This document shows, one piece after another, positions 8,405-15,572 of a stretch of 64,000 bases of DNA. A program made the position numbers and the translations under genes. Position 1 is the first letter of the stretch. Each line of letters begins with the position of its first letter. The notes under the pieces are model-generated. The model searched no databases. It had not been told where the DNA came from and saw only the letters and a program-made list of their open reading frames with translations. This DNA comes from Lachnospiraceae bacterium (lineage in GTDB: Bacteria > Bacillota_A > Clostridia > Lachnospirales > Lachnospiraceae). The stretch is taken from the NCBI GenBank assembly GCA_009911175.1, contig QXWX01000025.1, forward strand, positions 1 through 64,000. The letters run 5' to 3'.

Positions 8405-8596
8405 ATGTCTGAGAATGAATATCGGCAGGTTTGCATGGACGTAGAGGGCATCAATGTGATTTTGGAATTTCCGGCGGAACAGCCATCTGGACAGGAAGGA
8501 GAACGCTCGGGAATCGAGTCAGGAGATGAAGAGCAGTTGAAACAGGAAATCCGGGAAATCCTGACCAGTGTATTGCTGGAAAAAATGAAATTATGA
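8405..8596 (+). CDS. small acidic protein next to the recombinase
   Basis: This 63-aa protein starts at the ATG at 8405 with AGGAG at 8395-8399. It is rich in Glu and Gln (EEQLKQEIREILTSVLLEKMKL at the C-terminus looks like one amphipathic helix). I do not recognise a family. It sits between the exporter genes and the recombinase, and a hairpin begins 25 bp downstream. Small helical proteins beside serine integrases are often recombination directionality factors, so this is a candidate excision factor, but no sequence motif supports that directly. Confidence 0.6.
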   Translation: MSENEYRQVCMDVEGINVILEFPAEQPSGQEGERSGIESGDEEQLKQEIREILTSVLLEKMKL

Positions 8597-8620
8597 TTTT
8601 TCTGCGTTACTATTCATGGT

Positions 8621-8656
8621 GGGGCAGTCGGAAAATGTGGATTTTTCGACTGCCCC
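8621..8656. terminator. hairpin between small ORF and recombinase
   Basis: GGGGCAGTCG (8621-8630) pairs with CGACTGCCCC (8647-8656), with A4/T4 inside the stem. It lies 74 bp before the recombinase start, so it may insulate the recombinase from upstream transcription. Its left half closely resembles the left end of the repeat at 35111-35210. Confidence 0.55.
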
Positions 8657-8710
8657 ATTGCATTTCAGGAATAGGACGTGCCTCAAAATAATAGGAATAT
8701 TAGAAACCGG

Positions 8711-8731
8711 ATCACTGTGCCAGGCAGTGAT
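8711..8731. promoter_or_regulatory. inverted repeat over the recombinase start codon
   Basis: ATCACTG (8711-8717) and CAGTGAT (8725-8731) are perfect 7-bp arms around a 7-base spacer. The second arm includes the first two bases of the ATG at 8730. In RNA it would hide the start, and in DNA it could be an operator. No strong ribosome binding site precedes the ATG, so the recombinase may be poorly translated by default. Confidence 0.5.
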
Positions 8732-10400
8732 GGAAAAGGAAGCGGATCGTTCTGTGAAGCGTGTCAGAATGCTGCTGCGGGTCAGCTCCAATCAGCAGCT
8801 GGAAGCAGACGGGGACCTGTCGGTCCAAAGACAGATCGTGCTGGATTATATCGGACAGCACGAGGACTGGGTGGCGGATGAAAAAGAATACTTTGAGGGG
8901 AGTAGAAGCGGCTACAAACATGCGGTCTCCAAAAGGGAAACACTCCAGGAGGCGCTGGAGGATGCCAGGAAGCGGGAATATGAGATCCTGGCGGCTTATA
9001 AGGATGACCGGGTGGGAAGGCGCATGTGGGAGATGGGAGCCTATATCATGGCTTTAAAAAGCTGCGGGGTAGATGTTTATACGGTAAAGGACGGATGCAT
9101 CAGCCCGGAGGCGGATGATATTATGGGGCAGATGATACTGGCCCTCCGCTATGGAAATGCCCAGAAGAGCAGCTCGGATACCGGGATGCGGGTAAAGGAT
9201 ACGGCCCAGAAGCTGGTGCAGAAGGGAAAATTCATGGGCGGGGCGGCGCCTTACGGATATGAGCTCGTACTGTCCGGGGAGCTGAGCAAGCATGGGCGTG
9301 CCCTGCACACCTTGAAGATCGTTCCGCGGCAGGCGGAGACGGTAAAGCACATCTATTCATTGTCTTTGAATCAGGAATACGGCTCTGTGAAAATCGCAAA
9401 CATTTTAAATGAAGATCCCTGTTACAGACAGCTTGCGCCCCGGGATGTGTGGAAGGCCGGAACGATCACCAGTATTCTGACCAATCCCGTGTATGCAGGC
9501 TATACGGCATATAAAAGGCGGGAACGGATCAATGGAACATACCATCGTCTGGACCAGTCGGACTGGATCAGGGCAGAAGCGCCCAATGAGGAAATCCGGA
9601 TCATTGAGGAGGATATATGGAACCGGGTACAGGAAAAAAGAAAGAGAAGGTCGGACCGATACCAAAAGAAGCGGGAGGACCAGGCGGTTTCTGTGATCAG
9701 AAGGAATGACGGGATGCTCCCTCTGATTGATGTGAGTTACTGCGGATACTGCGGGGGGAAGCTTATCAACGGGAGCCGGTACCATTACTGGACGATCAAA
9801 GGTACCGGGGAAAGGAGATCCAGCAGGACTCCGATGTACCGATGCCGGAATGGGGATGGAATGGCAGATCATCCGACAGCACTGTTCCATGCGGAGAGGA
9901 TGGAAAGGGCGGTATTCCAATGTCTTGGGGAATATATTGAGAGACTTCTGGAAAACGAGGATGCTGACGCTGCTGTTTTTGAAAAGCTGAAAACCAGAAA
10001 AAAAATTGCGGAAGCAGAATGGAAGAAGGAAGAGGCGTTACTGCGAAAACTGCAAAAAGGGATCGAAGTGATGGAAGGAAAGATCCCGGACGCGATCACA
10101 GGCGAGTGCGGATTTACGGCGGAAGAGCTGGCGGAAGCCGTCAGAAGCCAGAGAAACAAAGTGCTGGAGCAGGAGCAGGCGGTACAAAGGAGCAGGGAAA
10201 GGCGAAGCAAGCTGGAAGAAAATGCAGGGAAGCGGGAAGAAATCCGGAAAGCAATCCCTCCTTGGAAACAGATTTTTCAGGAAGCGGATTCCGATACGAA
10301 ACGGATTTTAGTTCAAAGGCTGGTAGAACGGATCCAGGTGATGCGGGAGCAGATTCGGATCCGTTTTAAGGAATTGTCAGGAAAGAACTTGTTAATTTGA
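8730..10400 (+). CDS. large serine recombinase (site-specific integrase/excisionase)
   Basis: This is a 556-aa enzyme if started at the ATG at 8730; longer upstream readings run through the hairpin at 8621-8656. The resolvase catalytic domain starts RMLLRVSSNQQ, with the nucleophile probably Ser19, and continues through YKDDRVGRR. The Recombinase domain follows (GKFMGGAAPYGYEL near residue 165, ILTNPVYAGYTAYKRRER near 250-270). Next comes a zinc-ribbon-like region (YCGYCGGKL near 336, YRCRNGDG near 370), then a long charged coiled coil (about 415-490) and a C-terminal helix. This is the architecture of large serine integrases, including the SpoIVCA enzymes that excise skin elements. It lies 78 bp from the right attachment core and is the obvious agent for inserting and removing this element. 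Directional control would need a partner. Confidence 0.93.
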   Translation: MEKEADRSVKRVRMLLRVSSNQQLEADGDLSVQRQIVLDYIGQHEDWVADEKEYFEGSRSGYKHAVSKRETLQEALEDARKREYEILAAYKDDRVGRRMWEMGAYIMALKSCGVDVYTVKDGCISPEADDIMGQMILALRYGNAQKSSSDTGMRVKDTAQKLVQKGKFMGGAAPYGYELVLSGELSKHGRALHTLKIVPRQAETVKHIYSLSLNQEYGSVKIANILNEDPCYRQLAPRDVWKAGTITSILTNPVYAGYTAYKRRERINGTYHRLDQSDWIRAEAPNEEIRIIEEDIWNRVQEKRKRRSDRYQKKREDQAVSVIRRNDGMLPLIDVSYCGYCGGKLINGSRYHYWTIKGTGERRSSRTPMYRCRNGDGMADHPTALFHAERMERAVFQCLGEYIERLLENEDADAAVFEKLKTRKKIAEAEWKKEEALLRKLQKGIEVMEGKIPDAITGECGFTAEELAEAVRSQRNKVLEQEQAVQRSRERRSKLEENAGKREEIRKAIPPWKQIFQEADSDTKRILVQRLVERIQVMREQIRIRFKELSGKNLLI

Positions 10401-10458
10401 CGGCGTATAAATGTTTAGCTGCAAAGAAGATGATCGCAGGCGCAAAAGGTTTCACCAT

Positions 10459-10481
10459 GAATCAGCATTGATCACGCTACC
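10459..10481. other. right attachment site (arm plus core TACC)
   Basis: GAATCA at 10459-10464 lies 13 bases from the core TACC at 10478-10481. Paired with the left end, the circle junction would read GAATCA-N13-TACC-N13-TGATTC, and 12 of the 19 arm positions match as an inverted repeat. Confidence 0.7.
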
Positions 10482-11187
10482 ATTCCGTATACACCCGGTT
10501 CAGGGTAAAGGACATGATCGCCAGCACATTTGCGCGGATGGAAGCCTCGGGCCAGGTGGCGTAGATTTCCGAGGAGGCTACATTTTTGATGTAGTCCCGG
10601 TATTTCACATAATAATTCTGTGCCGTAGTGTCCCGGGGCGAACCGTCATGCACCACGATATACTCCGGCACGACCACCCTGCTCAGTACGATCTCCCCGG
10701 ATTCATTGGTGGGCTTGATCTCGTCCTCCGCAATTTTCGGGGGATATTCCCCGTACAGGGTATGGGCAGGGATGACAAAGACCTCTTCTCCTGTATCCGC
10801 TGGCGTCAGCGGACGGAGCCGTACATTCTGGATTGCCGTGACATCAGGCAGGATCTCGGCTCCGGAAATGCTGACCGGCTCAAAGCCAGGTGCCCGCACA
10901 TCCAGCGTATATTCCGCGTAAGGCTGGGCTTCGATGGACGGATCCAGGCTGTATTCCAGCGGAGGCGCATTCAGTTCGATGGTTTCAGTCTGCCCGGAGC
11001 TGTCTGTGTTCAGCTCCTCCAGCGTGCTGTCCGGAACCCCGGTGTAGGATACGGAGATCACCGCGTCGGACACGGGATAGGAATCCACATCCGAGGTCAC
11101 ATTGATCTGCAGCAATCCCCTTTCAATCTGATCACGCCTTGCCGCGTCATTTTCCGCATTTTCCTGCATTGCCTTAATATAAACCAT
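10477..11187 (-). CDS. sleC: interrupted spore cortex-lytic enzyme SleC, 5' part
   Basis: This is the N-terminal 236 codons of a SleC-type protein. The ATG at 11187 is preceded by AGGGGG at 11193-11198. The first ~170 residues resemble a propeptide region with beta-rich repeats. From VVVPEYIVVHDG (about residue 171) onward the sequence matches mature SleC as I recall it, including KNVASSEIYATWPEASIRAN with candidate catalytic Glu207. The frame ends at ...NRVYTEW followed by TAG, and that stop lies in the element. The next expected residues, Y-K/R-x-R-G-Y, begin the fragment at 1221. Expression in the mother cell or forespore would be expected for this family. A CATATATT sequence about 45 bp upstream of the ATG is a weak candidate for a sporulation-sigma -10 element. 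Confidence 0.88.
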   Translation of the reverse strand: MVYIKAMQENAENDAARRDQIERGLLQINVTSDVDSYPVSDAVISVSYTGVPDSTLEELNTDSSGQTETIELNAPPLEYSLDPSIEAQPYAEYTLDVRAPGFEPVSISGAEILPDVTAIQNVRLRPLTPADTGEEVFVIPAHTLYGEYPPKIAEDEIKPTNESGEIVLSRVVVPEYIVVHDGSPRDTTAQNYYVKYRDYIKNVASSEIYATWPEASIRANVLAIMSFTLNRVYTEW

Positions 11188-11378
11188 AATTCCCCCTGTT
11201 TGAGATATGTTCTATATCAATATATGCAGTTCGGAGGGTTATTGTGTTGTGGCGCGGATAAGCCGTTGCTCCGTCCGGAAATACGGGAGTCCGGTTCTAA
11301 ATGGATGAGTTGTCAAAGAGTGACCCATAGCGCGGACGGAGCACCAGGTGAAAAACAAAAAAGGGGTCTTCTCAAAAA

Positions 11379-11419
11379 TGGTCAATGGGGTATAATGGAT
11401 ATAAACCGGTATGGTCAAT
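11379..11419 (+). promoter_or_regulatory. candidate tetR promoter with direct repeats
   Basis: The -10 hexamer TATAAT lies at 11391-11396 with only a weak -35. The 9-mer ATGGTCAAT occurs on both sides of it (11379-11387 and 11411-11419). These repeats could be operator half-sites for the downstream TetR protein. The rest of 11188-11482 shows no gene. Confidence 0.4.
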
Positions 11420-11482
11420 AAAAGAGACTGCCGCATTTTAATTCTGCGGTAATGGTTGCTTGCACATAATGGAGGAGTTGCC

Positions 11483-12091
11483 ATGAATGAAAAATTTTTT
11501 GCGCTGCCGGAAGAAAAACAGCAGAGAATCCTGAATGCCGGCTACCGTGTATTTTCTCAGAATTCTTATAAGAAGAGCCCCATGAGTGAGATCGCGGACG
11601 AGGCTGGGATCAGCAAGTCCCTGCTGTTTCATTATTTCCGCAATAAGAAGGAGCTGTACCTGTTTCTCTGGGACACCTGCGCAGAGATGACGATCCGATA
11701 TCTGGAACAATACGGATGCTACGAACAGACGGATCTTTTTGAAATGCTCTATCGGGGGATGCAGGCCAAGATCCGGCTCATGCATCGTTATCCCTATATC
11801 GGCAATTATGCGATGAAGGTGTTCTATGAAAGGGATCCGGAGGTCAGTACGGAGATCCAGGAGAGCTACAAAAGGTATAAGGACATCAAAGCAAACAGCA
11901 CTCTTCTCAATCTGGATCCGAAGCAGTTTCGGGAAGGGATCGACTTGTCCATGATGTATCAGGAAATGTATCTGGCATCGCTTGGGTATCTCTGGGAATT
12001 TATGCAGAACGAGGAGATGGATGTGGATCAGATGGAAGCGGATTTTACGAAAATGTTTGAATTTTGGAAGAAGACCTATCTGAGGGAGTGA
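11483..12091 (+). CDS. TetR-family transcriptional regulator
   Basis: This 202-aa protein starts at the ATG at 11483 with GGAGGAG at 11471-11477. The N-terminal HTH is clear: ILNAGYRVFSQNSYKKSPMSEIADEAGISKSLLFHYFRNKKELYLFLWD (about residues 16-64). The C-terminal helices form the ligand and dimer domain. It precedes an ABC-2 exporter pair by about 105 bp on the same strand and probably controls it. These genes lie just outside the sleC element, beyond the sleC 5' end. Confidence 0.9.
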   Translation: MNEKFFALPEEKQQRILNAGYRVFSQNSYKKSPMSEIADEAGISKSLLFHYFRNKKELYLFLWDTCAEMTIRYLEQYGCYEQTDLFEMLYRGMQAKIRLMHRYPYIGNYAMKVFYERDPEVSTEIQESYKRYKDIKANSTLLNLDPKQFREGIDLSMMYQEMYLASLGYLWEFMQNEEMDVDQMEADFTKMFEFWKKTYLRE

Positions 12092-12196
12092 AGGCTCGGC
12101 AAAAGCAGTGTGCCGGAATATGCGCAGCTGGCAGGCTGCATCAGGAAACAGAGCCTGGTACCGCAGGAAGAAGATTCATTCGAAAGGAGATGCGAG

Positions 12197-13102
12197 ATGA
12201 ACGCGATTGAGATGAAAGGACTGACGAAATTCTATGGAAAATCCAGAGGGATCGTGGATTTGAACCTGACGGTTCCGGAGGGAGAATTTTTTGGATTTAT
12301 CGGTCCCAACGGAGCCGGGAAGAGTACCACGATCCGTACACTTCTGGGGCTGCTCCGAAGCTCCGGCGGCAGCGCCCGGATTTTTGGAAAGGACATTGCG
12401 GCAGAGAAAAGCAGTATACTGGCAGAGGTGGGCTATATGCCGTCGGAAGCCGTGTTTTATCCGGGAATGCGGGTCAGGGAGGTGATCCGGCTTTCCGCGG
12501 GCTTGCGGAAAAAGGATTGTGCGCAGGAGGCGGAGCAGCTATGCAGCCGGCTGGAGTTGGACGTATCCAAAAAGGTGGACGAGCTGTCATTCGGAAACCG
12601 GAAAAAGGTGTCCATCGTATGTGCCCTCCAGCATCACCCCGGGCTGTGCATCCTGGATGAGCCTACCAGCGGTCTGGATCCGCTGATGCAGAGGGAGTTT
12701 TTCGAGATATTAAAAGAGAGGAATGCCCAGGGAACCACCATCTTTTTATCCTCCCATGTGCTTTCGGAGATCCAGCGGAACTGCATCAGGGCAGCGATCA
12801 TCCGGGAAGGAAAGCTGATCGCCTGCGACAGTGTGGAAGCACTCTCCCGGACCAGCGCAAAACGGGTTCATGTCCAGGGCGAGCTCTCTCTGCCTCAATG
12901 GAAAGAGATGCGGGACCTGCGGCAGACCGGGAGCGGGATCAGCTTTTTGTACGGCGGAGAGATCCGCAGTCTTCTGCGGGTGCTGGCAGAGCAGGACATC
13001 ACAGATCTGACCATATCCGAGCCGGATCTGGAGGAGATCTTTCTGCATTATTATCTGGATCCTGCGGGAGACAGAGGAATGAACGGAGGTGAGGAAAAAT
13101 GA
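12197..13102 (+). CDS. ABC-2 type transporter ATP-binding protein
   Basis: This 301-aa cytoplasmic ATPase starts at the ATG at 12197 with AAAGGAG at 12184-12190; an earlier Met lacks a ribosome binding site. It has Walker A GPNGAGKST, signature LSFGNRKK (a variant of LSGGQ, as often seen in this subfamily), Walker B LCILDEPTSGLDP, and H-loop SSHVLSE. The last ~70 residues form the accessory domain common in ABC-2 ATPases. Its stop overlaps the start of the permease gene in an ATGA, so the two are translated together as one exporter. Confidence 0.92.
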   Translation: MNAIEMKGLTKFYGKSRGIVDLNLTVPEGEFFGFIGPNGAGKSTTIRTLLGLLRSSGGSARIFGKDIAAEKSSILAEVGYMPSEAVFYPGMRVREVIRLSAGLRKKDCAQEAEQLCSRLELDVSKKVDELSFGNRKKVSIVCALQHHPGLCILDEPTSGLDPLMQREFFEILKERNAQGTTIFLSSHVLSEIQRNCIRAAIIREGKLIACDSVEALSRTSAKRVHVQGELSLPQWKEMRDLRQTGSGISFLYGGEIRSLLRVLAEQDITDLTISEPDLEEIFLHYYLDPAGDRGMNGGEEK

Positions 13103-13884
13103 TCATGATCCGGCATGAATTAAAGCAAAACAGGATTTCTCTGGCAGCGTGGACGGCGGCAGTGGGCTTTCTGCTTGTAATCTGCATCCTGATCTTTCCG
13201 GAGATGAAGGAAGAGATGGACGGAGTCAGCGATATGTTTGCCTCCATGGGGAGCTTTACCGAGGCATTTGGGATGGACAAGATCAGCTTCGGCACGCTGA
13301 CCGGGTTCTATGCCGTAGAATGCGGAAACATCCTGGGGCTTGGCGGGGCATTTTTTTCGGCGCTCTGCGGGGTGTCCATACTGGCAAAGGAGGAAAAAGA
13401 CCATACGGCGGAATTTCTCCTGACCCATCCGGTCAGCCGTGCCCGGATCGTGACCTGCAAGCTGGTCGCGGCGGGGCTGCAGATTGTGATCCTGAATGCG
13501 GTTATTTATGCGGCTTCCATCGGCTCCATCGCGGTGATTGGGGAGGAGATTCCCTGGAAAGAGGTGTCGCTTCTGCATCTGGCCTATCTGCTGCTGCAGA
13601 TCGAGATTACGGCGGTCTGCTTCGGGATCTCCGCCTTTCTAAGGCATGGAGGTATGGGGATCGGGCTTGGCGCGGCGGCCGTCCTGTATTTTCTGAACCT
13701 GATCGCCAATATCACCGACAGCGCGGAATTTCTACGGTATATCACACCCTTCGGGTATGCGGAAGGCTCGGATATTGTGACCAGCGTGAGTCTGGAATGG
13801 GGGCTGGTCGCGCTGGGGCTGGCATATGGAGCCGCGGGGATTGCGGCGGCATATATGAAGTACTGCAGGAAGGATATTGCGTAA
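13099..13884 (+). CDS. ABC-2 type transporter permease
   Basis: This 261-aa membrane protein has about six TM segments, including LAAWTAAVGFLLVICILIF near the start and paired hydrophobic stretches to the C-terminus. The ABC-2 segment AKEEKDHTAEFLLTHPVSR, on the cytoplasmic side after TM2, is the typical cue for this family. It overlaps the ATPase gene by 4 bp (ATGA). The substrate is unknown. Linkage to TetR suggests inducible export of a toxic compound or a lipid-linked molecule. Confidence 0.88.
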   Translation: MIMIRHELKQNRISLAAWTAAVGFLLVICILIFPEMKEEMDGVSDMFASMGSFTEAFGMDKISFGTLTGFYAVECGNILGLGGAFFSALCGVSILAKEEKDHTAEFLLTHPVSRARIVTCKLVAAGLQIVILNAVIYAASIGSIAVIGEEIPWKEVSLLHLAYLLLQIEITAVCFGISAFLRHGGMGIGLGAAAVLYFLNLIANITDSAEFLRYITPFGYAEGSDIVTSVSLEWGLVALGLAYGAAGIAAAYMKYCRKDIA

Positions 13885-13932
13885 AAGGATCCGGCGGATG
13901 TGTGCCTGGAAATCGCTTTCGGTAAGGCATGT

Positions 13933-15342
13933 TCAGACACGCTCTAATACAGTTTGGATATTTTCCTTCATTTTTTCGGATAAAAGAGCATACTGTACCA
14001 GATCTTCTTCACTGAAGTCCTTAAAACGAGCATGGTCATAGTCATTCTGTGCAGCGGCCAGATCTTCCATGATCTGGTCAGCTTCGGGCAGAAGCGTGAT
14101 CCGGATCTGTCTGCGGCGGGATCTGGAAACAGATCCGAAAGCCTGGGGATCGGCGGTGCTTTCCGCAGGATCCGAAGGAGGAATGCGGTCTGCCCTGGAG
14201 GTCCCGTCCGTCCGCCGGATCTCCTCCACCTTGAGAAGCCCCCGCGCGGACAGCTTCTGCAGGGTCAGCGAAAGCGCTCTGCGGGAAATATTTGCAAAAT
14301 CAGCAAGCTCCGCCCGGGTGGTGATCTGATGAGGCTGGCTCAGGCAGAAAAGCAGGCTGGCCTCGGCTACGGTCAGACCGTTCTTTCGGGCCGCGGTTTC
14401 CAGATAATATTCCAGAAGCTTCCGATTTCGGTAGACCTCCATCAGGATGCCCTCCCCGGCGATCGCCTCGCTGCAGACCTTGGTGTGCTCTTCCCCCAGT
14501 TTTTTGCTGCCCGGCAGGATGGCAGGAGGAACCATGCCGTCCCCGGCGGCATCCACAAGAAAGCGGTAGACCTGGAGCCGTTTCTTTTCATAATCCGTTT
14601 CGTCAAAAACTAGTTTATAGAAATTATTGTAGTATTCAAATACCATCAGCTTCATTCTCACGGTATTGGTGATGCTAGCGCCCTGGCTGGCTAGAGAACC
14701 TTTTGTCTTGACATAGTAGTAAATGGGGGCGTGCAGGGCATAGAAGGCTTTCCCATGGCGGATATATTCCAGATTGAACATAAAATCCTCGCACCAGCTG
14801 ATGGTCACATCCATGCGCAGGCGGTATTTCTCCACAATCTCTCTGCGGTACAGCTTGTTCCAGAGTACGCCGTAATAAAAATCCGCAGGATTTTCCATCA
14901 TATGCGACGCAAACTCCTCTCGTGTCATTACGGAATCCTCTTCGATGTCCCCTTTCTGGGACAGACGTTCTCCCACAACCCGGTAAAAATCAGCGATCAC
15001 CAGATCGCAGCAGTGCTCCTCGGCGGCACGCACGAACAGCTTGGTAGCGTCCGGCGTGATCCAGTCGTCGCTGTCGAGAAATTGAAGATAGGTTCCCCGC
15101 GCCCGGTCAATGGCCTGGTTGCGGCTGTCGGATACTCCGGTGTTTTCCTTGTGGATCACACGGACCCGGGAGTCCTGTTCGGCGTAACTGTCACAGATGC
15201 TGCCGCAGGAATCCGTGCTGCCGTCATTGACCAGCAGAAGCTCAAAATCCGTATATTCCTGGTTCAGGATGCTGTCAATGCAGCGTGCAAGATGCTTTTC
15301 GGCATTGTATATAGGAACAATAATACTTACGGTTGGGGTCAT
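13933..15342 (-). CDS. GT2 glycosyltransferase fused to a MarR-like winged helix
   Basis: This is a 469-aa protein. Residues 1 to about 220 are a family 2 glycosyltransferase: VSIIVPIYNAEKHLARCIDS, then LLVNDGSTD, and the metal-binding FLDSDDW near 89-93. A linking helical region follows (about 230-310). Residues about 315-469 resemble a MarR protein, with TTRAELADFANISRRALSLTLQKLSARGLLKVEE as HTH, RRRQIRITLLPEADQ after the wing, and a terminal dimerisation helix. A Ser/Pro-rich insert (about 378-408) sits in the wing. The start has AAGGAG upstream on the minus strand. It stands alone, convergent with the ABC-2 operon. A sugar transferase joined to a DNA-binding domain is unusual. The winged helix may instead bind protein or act as a dimeriser. 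Confidence 0.82.
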   Translation of the reverse strand: MTPTVSIIVPIYNAEKHLARCIDSILNQEYTDFELLLVNDGSTDSCGSICDSYAEQDSRVRVIHKENTGVSDSRNQAIDRARGTYLQFLDSDDWITPDATKLFVRAAEEHCCDLVIADFYRVVGERLSQKGDIEEDSVMTREEFASHMMENPADFYYGVLWNKLYRREIVEKYRLRMDVTISWCEDFMFNLEYIRHGKAFYALHAPIYYYVKTKGSLASQGASITNTVRMKLMVFEYYNNFYKLVFDETDYEKKRLQVYRFLVDAAGDGMVPPAILPGSKKLGEEHTKVCSEAIAGEGILMEVYRNRKLLEYYLETAARKNGLTVAEASLLFCLSQPHQITTRAELADFANISRRALSLTLQKLSARGLLKVEEIRRTDGTSRADRIPPSDPAESTADPQAFGSVSRSRRRQIRITLLPEADQIMEDLAAAQNDYDHARFKDFSEEDLVQYALLSEKMKENIQTVLERV

Positions 15343-15507
15343 GGGTGTACTCTCCTTTACTGTAGGTCTCTTTGAATATCATTGTATGCGGAAAAGCTGC
15401 AGGGGCAGATTTCCTGTGTGGTTACAGATATTTTAGCAGATTTGTAAAGAAATGGAAACGGCGGTTTTCAAAAAGTTGATTCAGCAAAAATATGCGGAAA
15501 TGTTTTG

Positions 15508-15536
15508 TTGTGAACCGCATCAAAATATAGTAGAAT
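15508..15536 (+). promoter_or_regulatory. promoter of the yqeC operon
   Basis: TTGTGA (15508-15513), 17 bases, TAGAAT (15531-15536). It lies in the divergent gap after the glycosyltransferase gene; the rest of 15343-15507 shows no gene. Confidence 0.55.
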
Positions 15537-15572
15537 AATCAAATAAGCAGGTAAATCGATTGAGGTATGCAA

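Larger units (their letters stand above)
1222..10481. mobile_element. 9.26-kb serine-recombinase intervening element in sleC
   Basis: The two halves of one sleC-like gene lie on the same strand 9.26 kb apart, and each is broken inside the catalytic domain. Both junctions contain TACC (1218-1221 and 10478-10481). Deleting one copy plus the DNA between restores GAA TGG TAC CGG AAC, which reads E-W-Y-R-N in frame. The element encodes an XRE regulator (minus strand), a GH51 arabinofuranosidase, a MarR regulator, two ABC exporter subunits, a small acidic protein and, next to the right end, a large serine recombinase. Placement of the recombinase beside an attachment site is normal for serine-integrase elements. 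No conjugation, replication or phage structural genes are present, so it appears non-self-transmissible. Skin elements in sigK, and comparable elements in other sporulation genes, have the same layout. Whether excision here is developmentally timed is inference. Confidence 0.88.

Noticed and set aside
10411..11421. 336-codon plus-strand frame opposite the sleC 5' part
   Set aside because: It runs through the attachment core and antisense to SleC, with no protein family resemblance.
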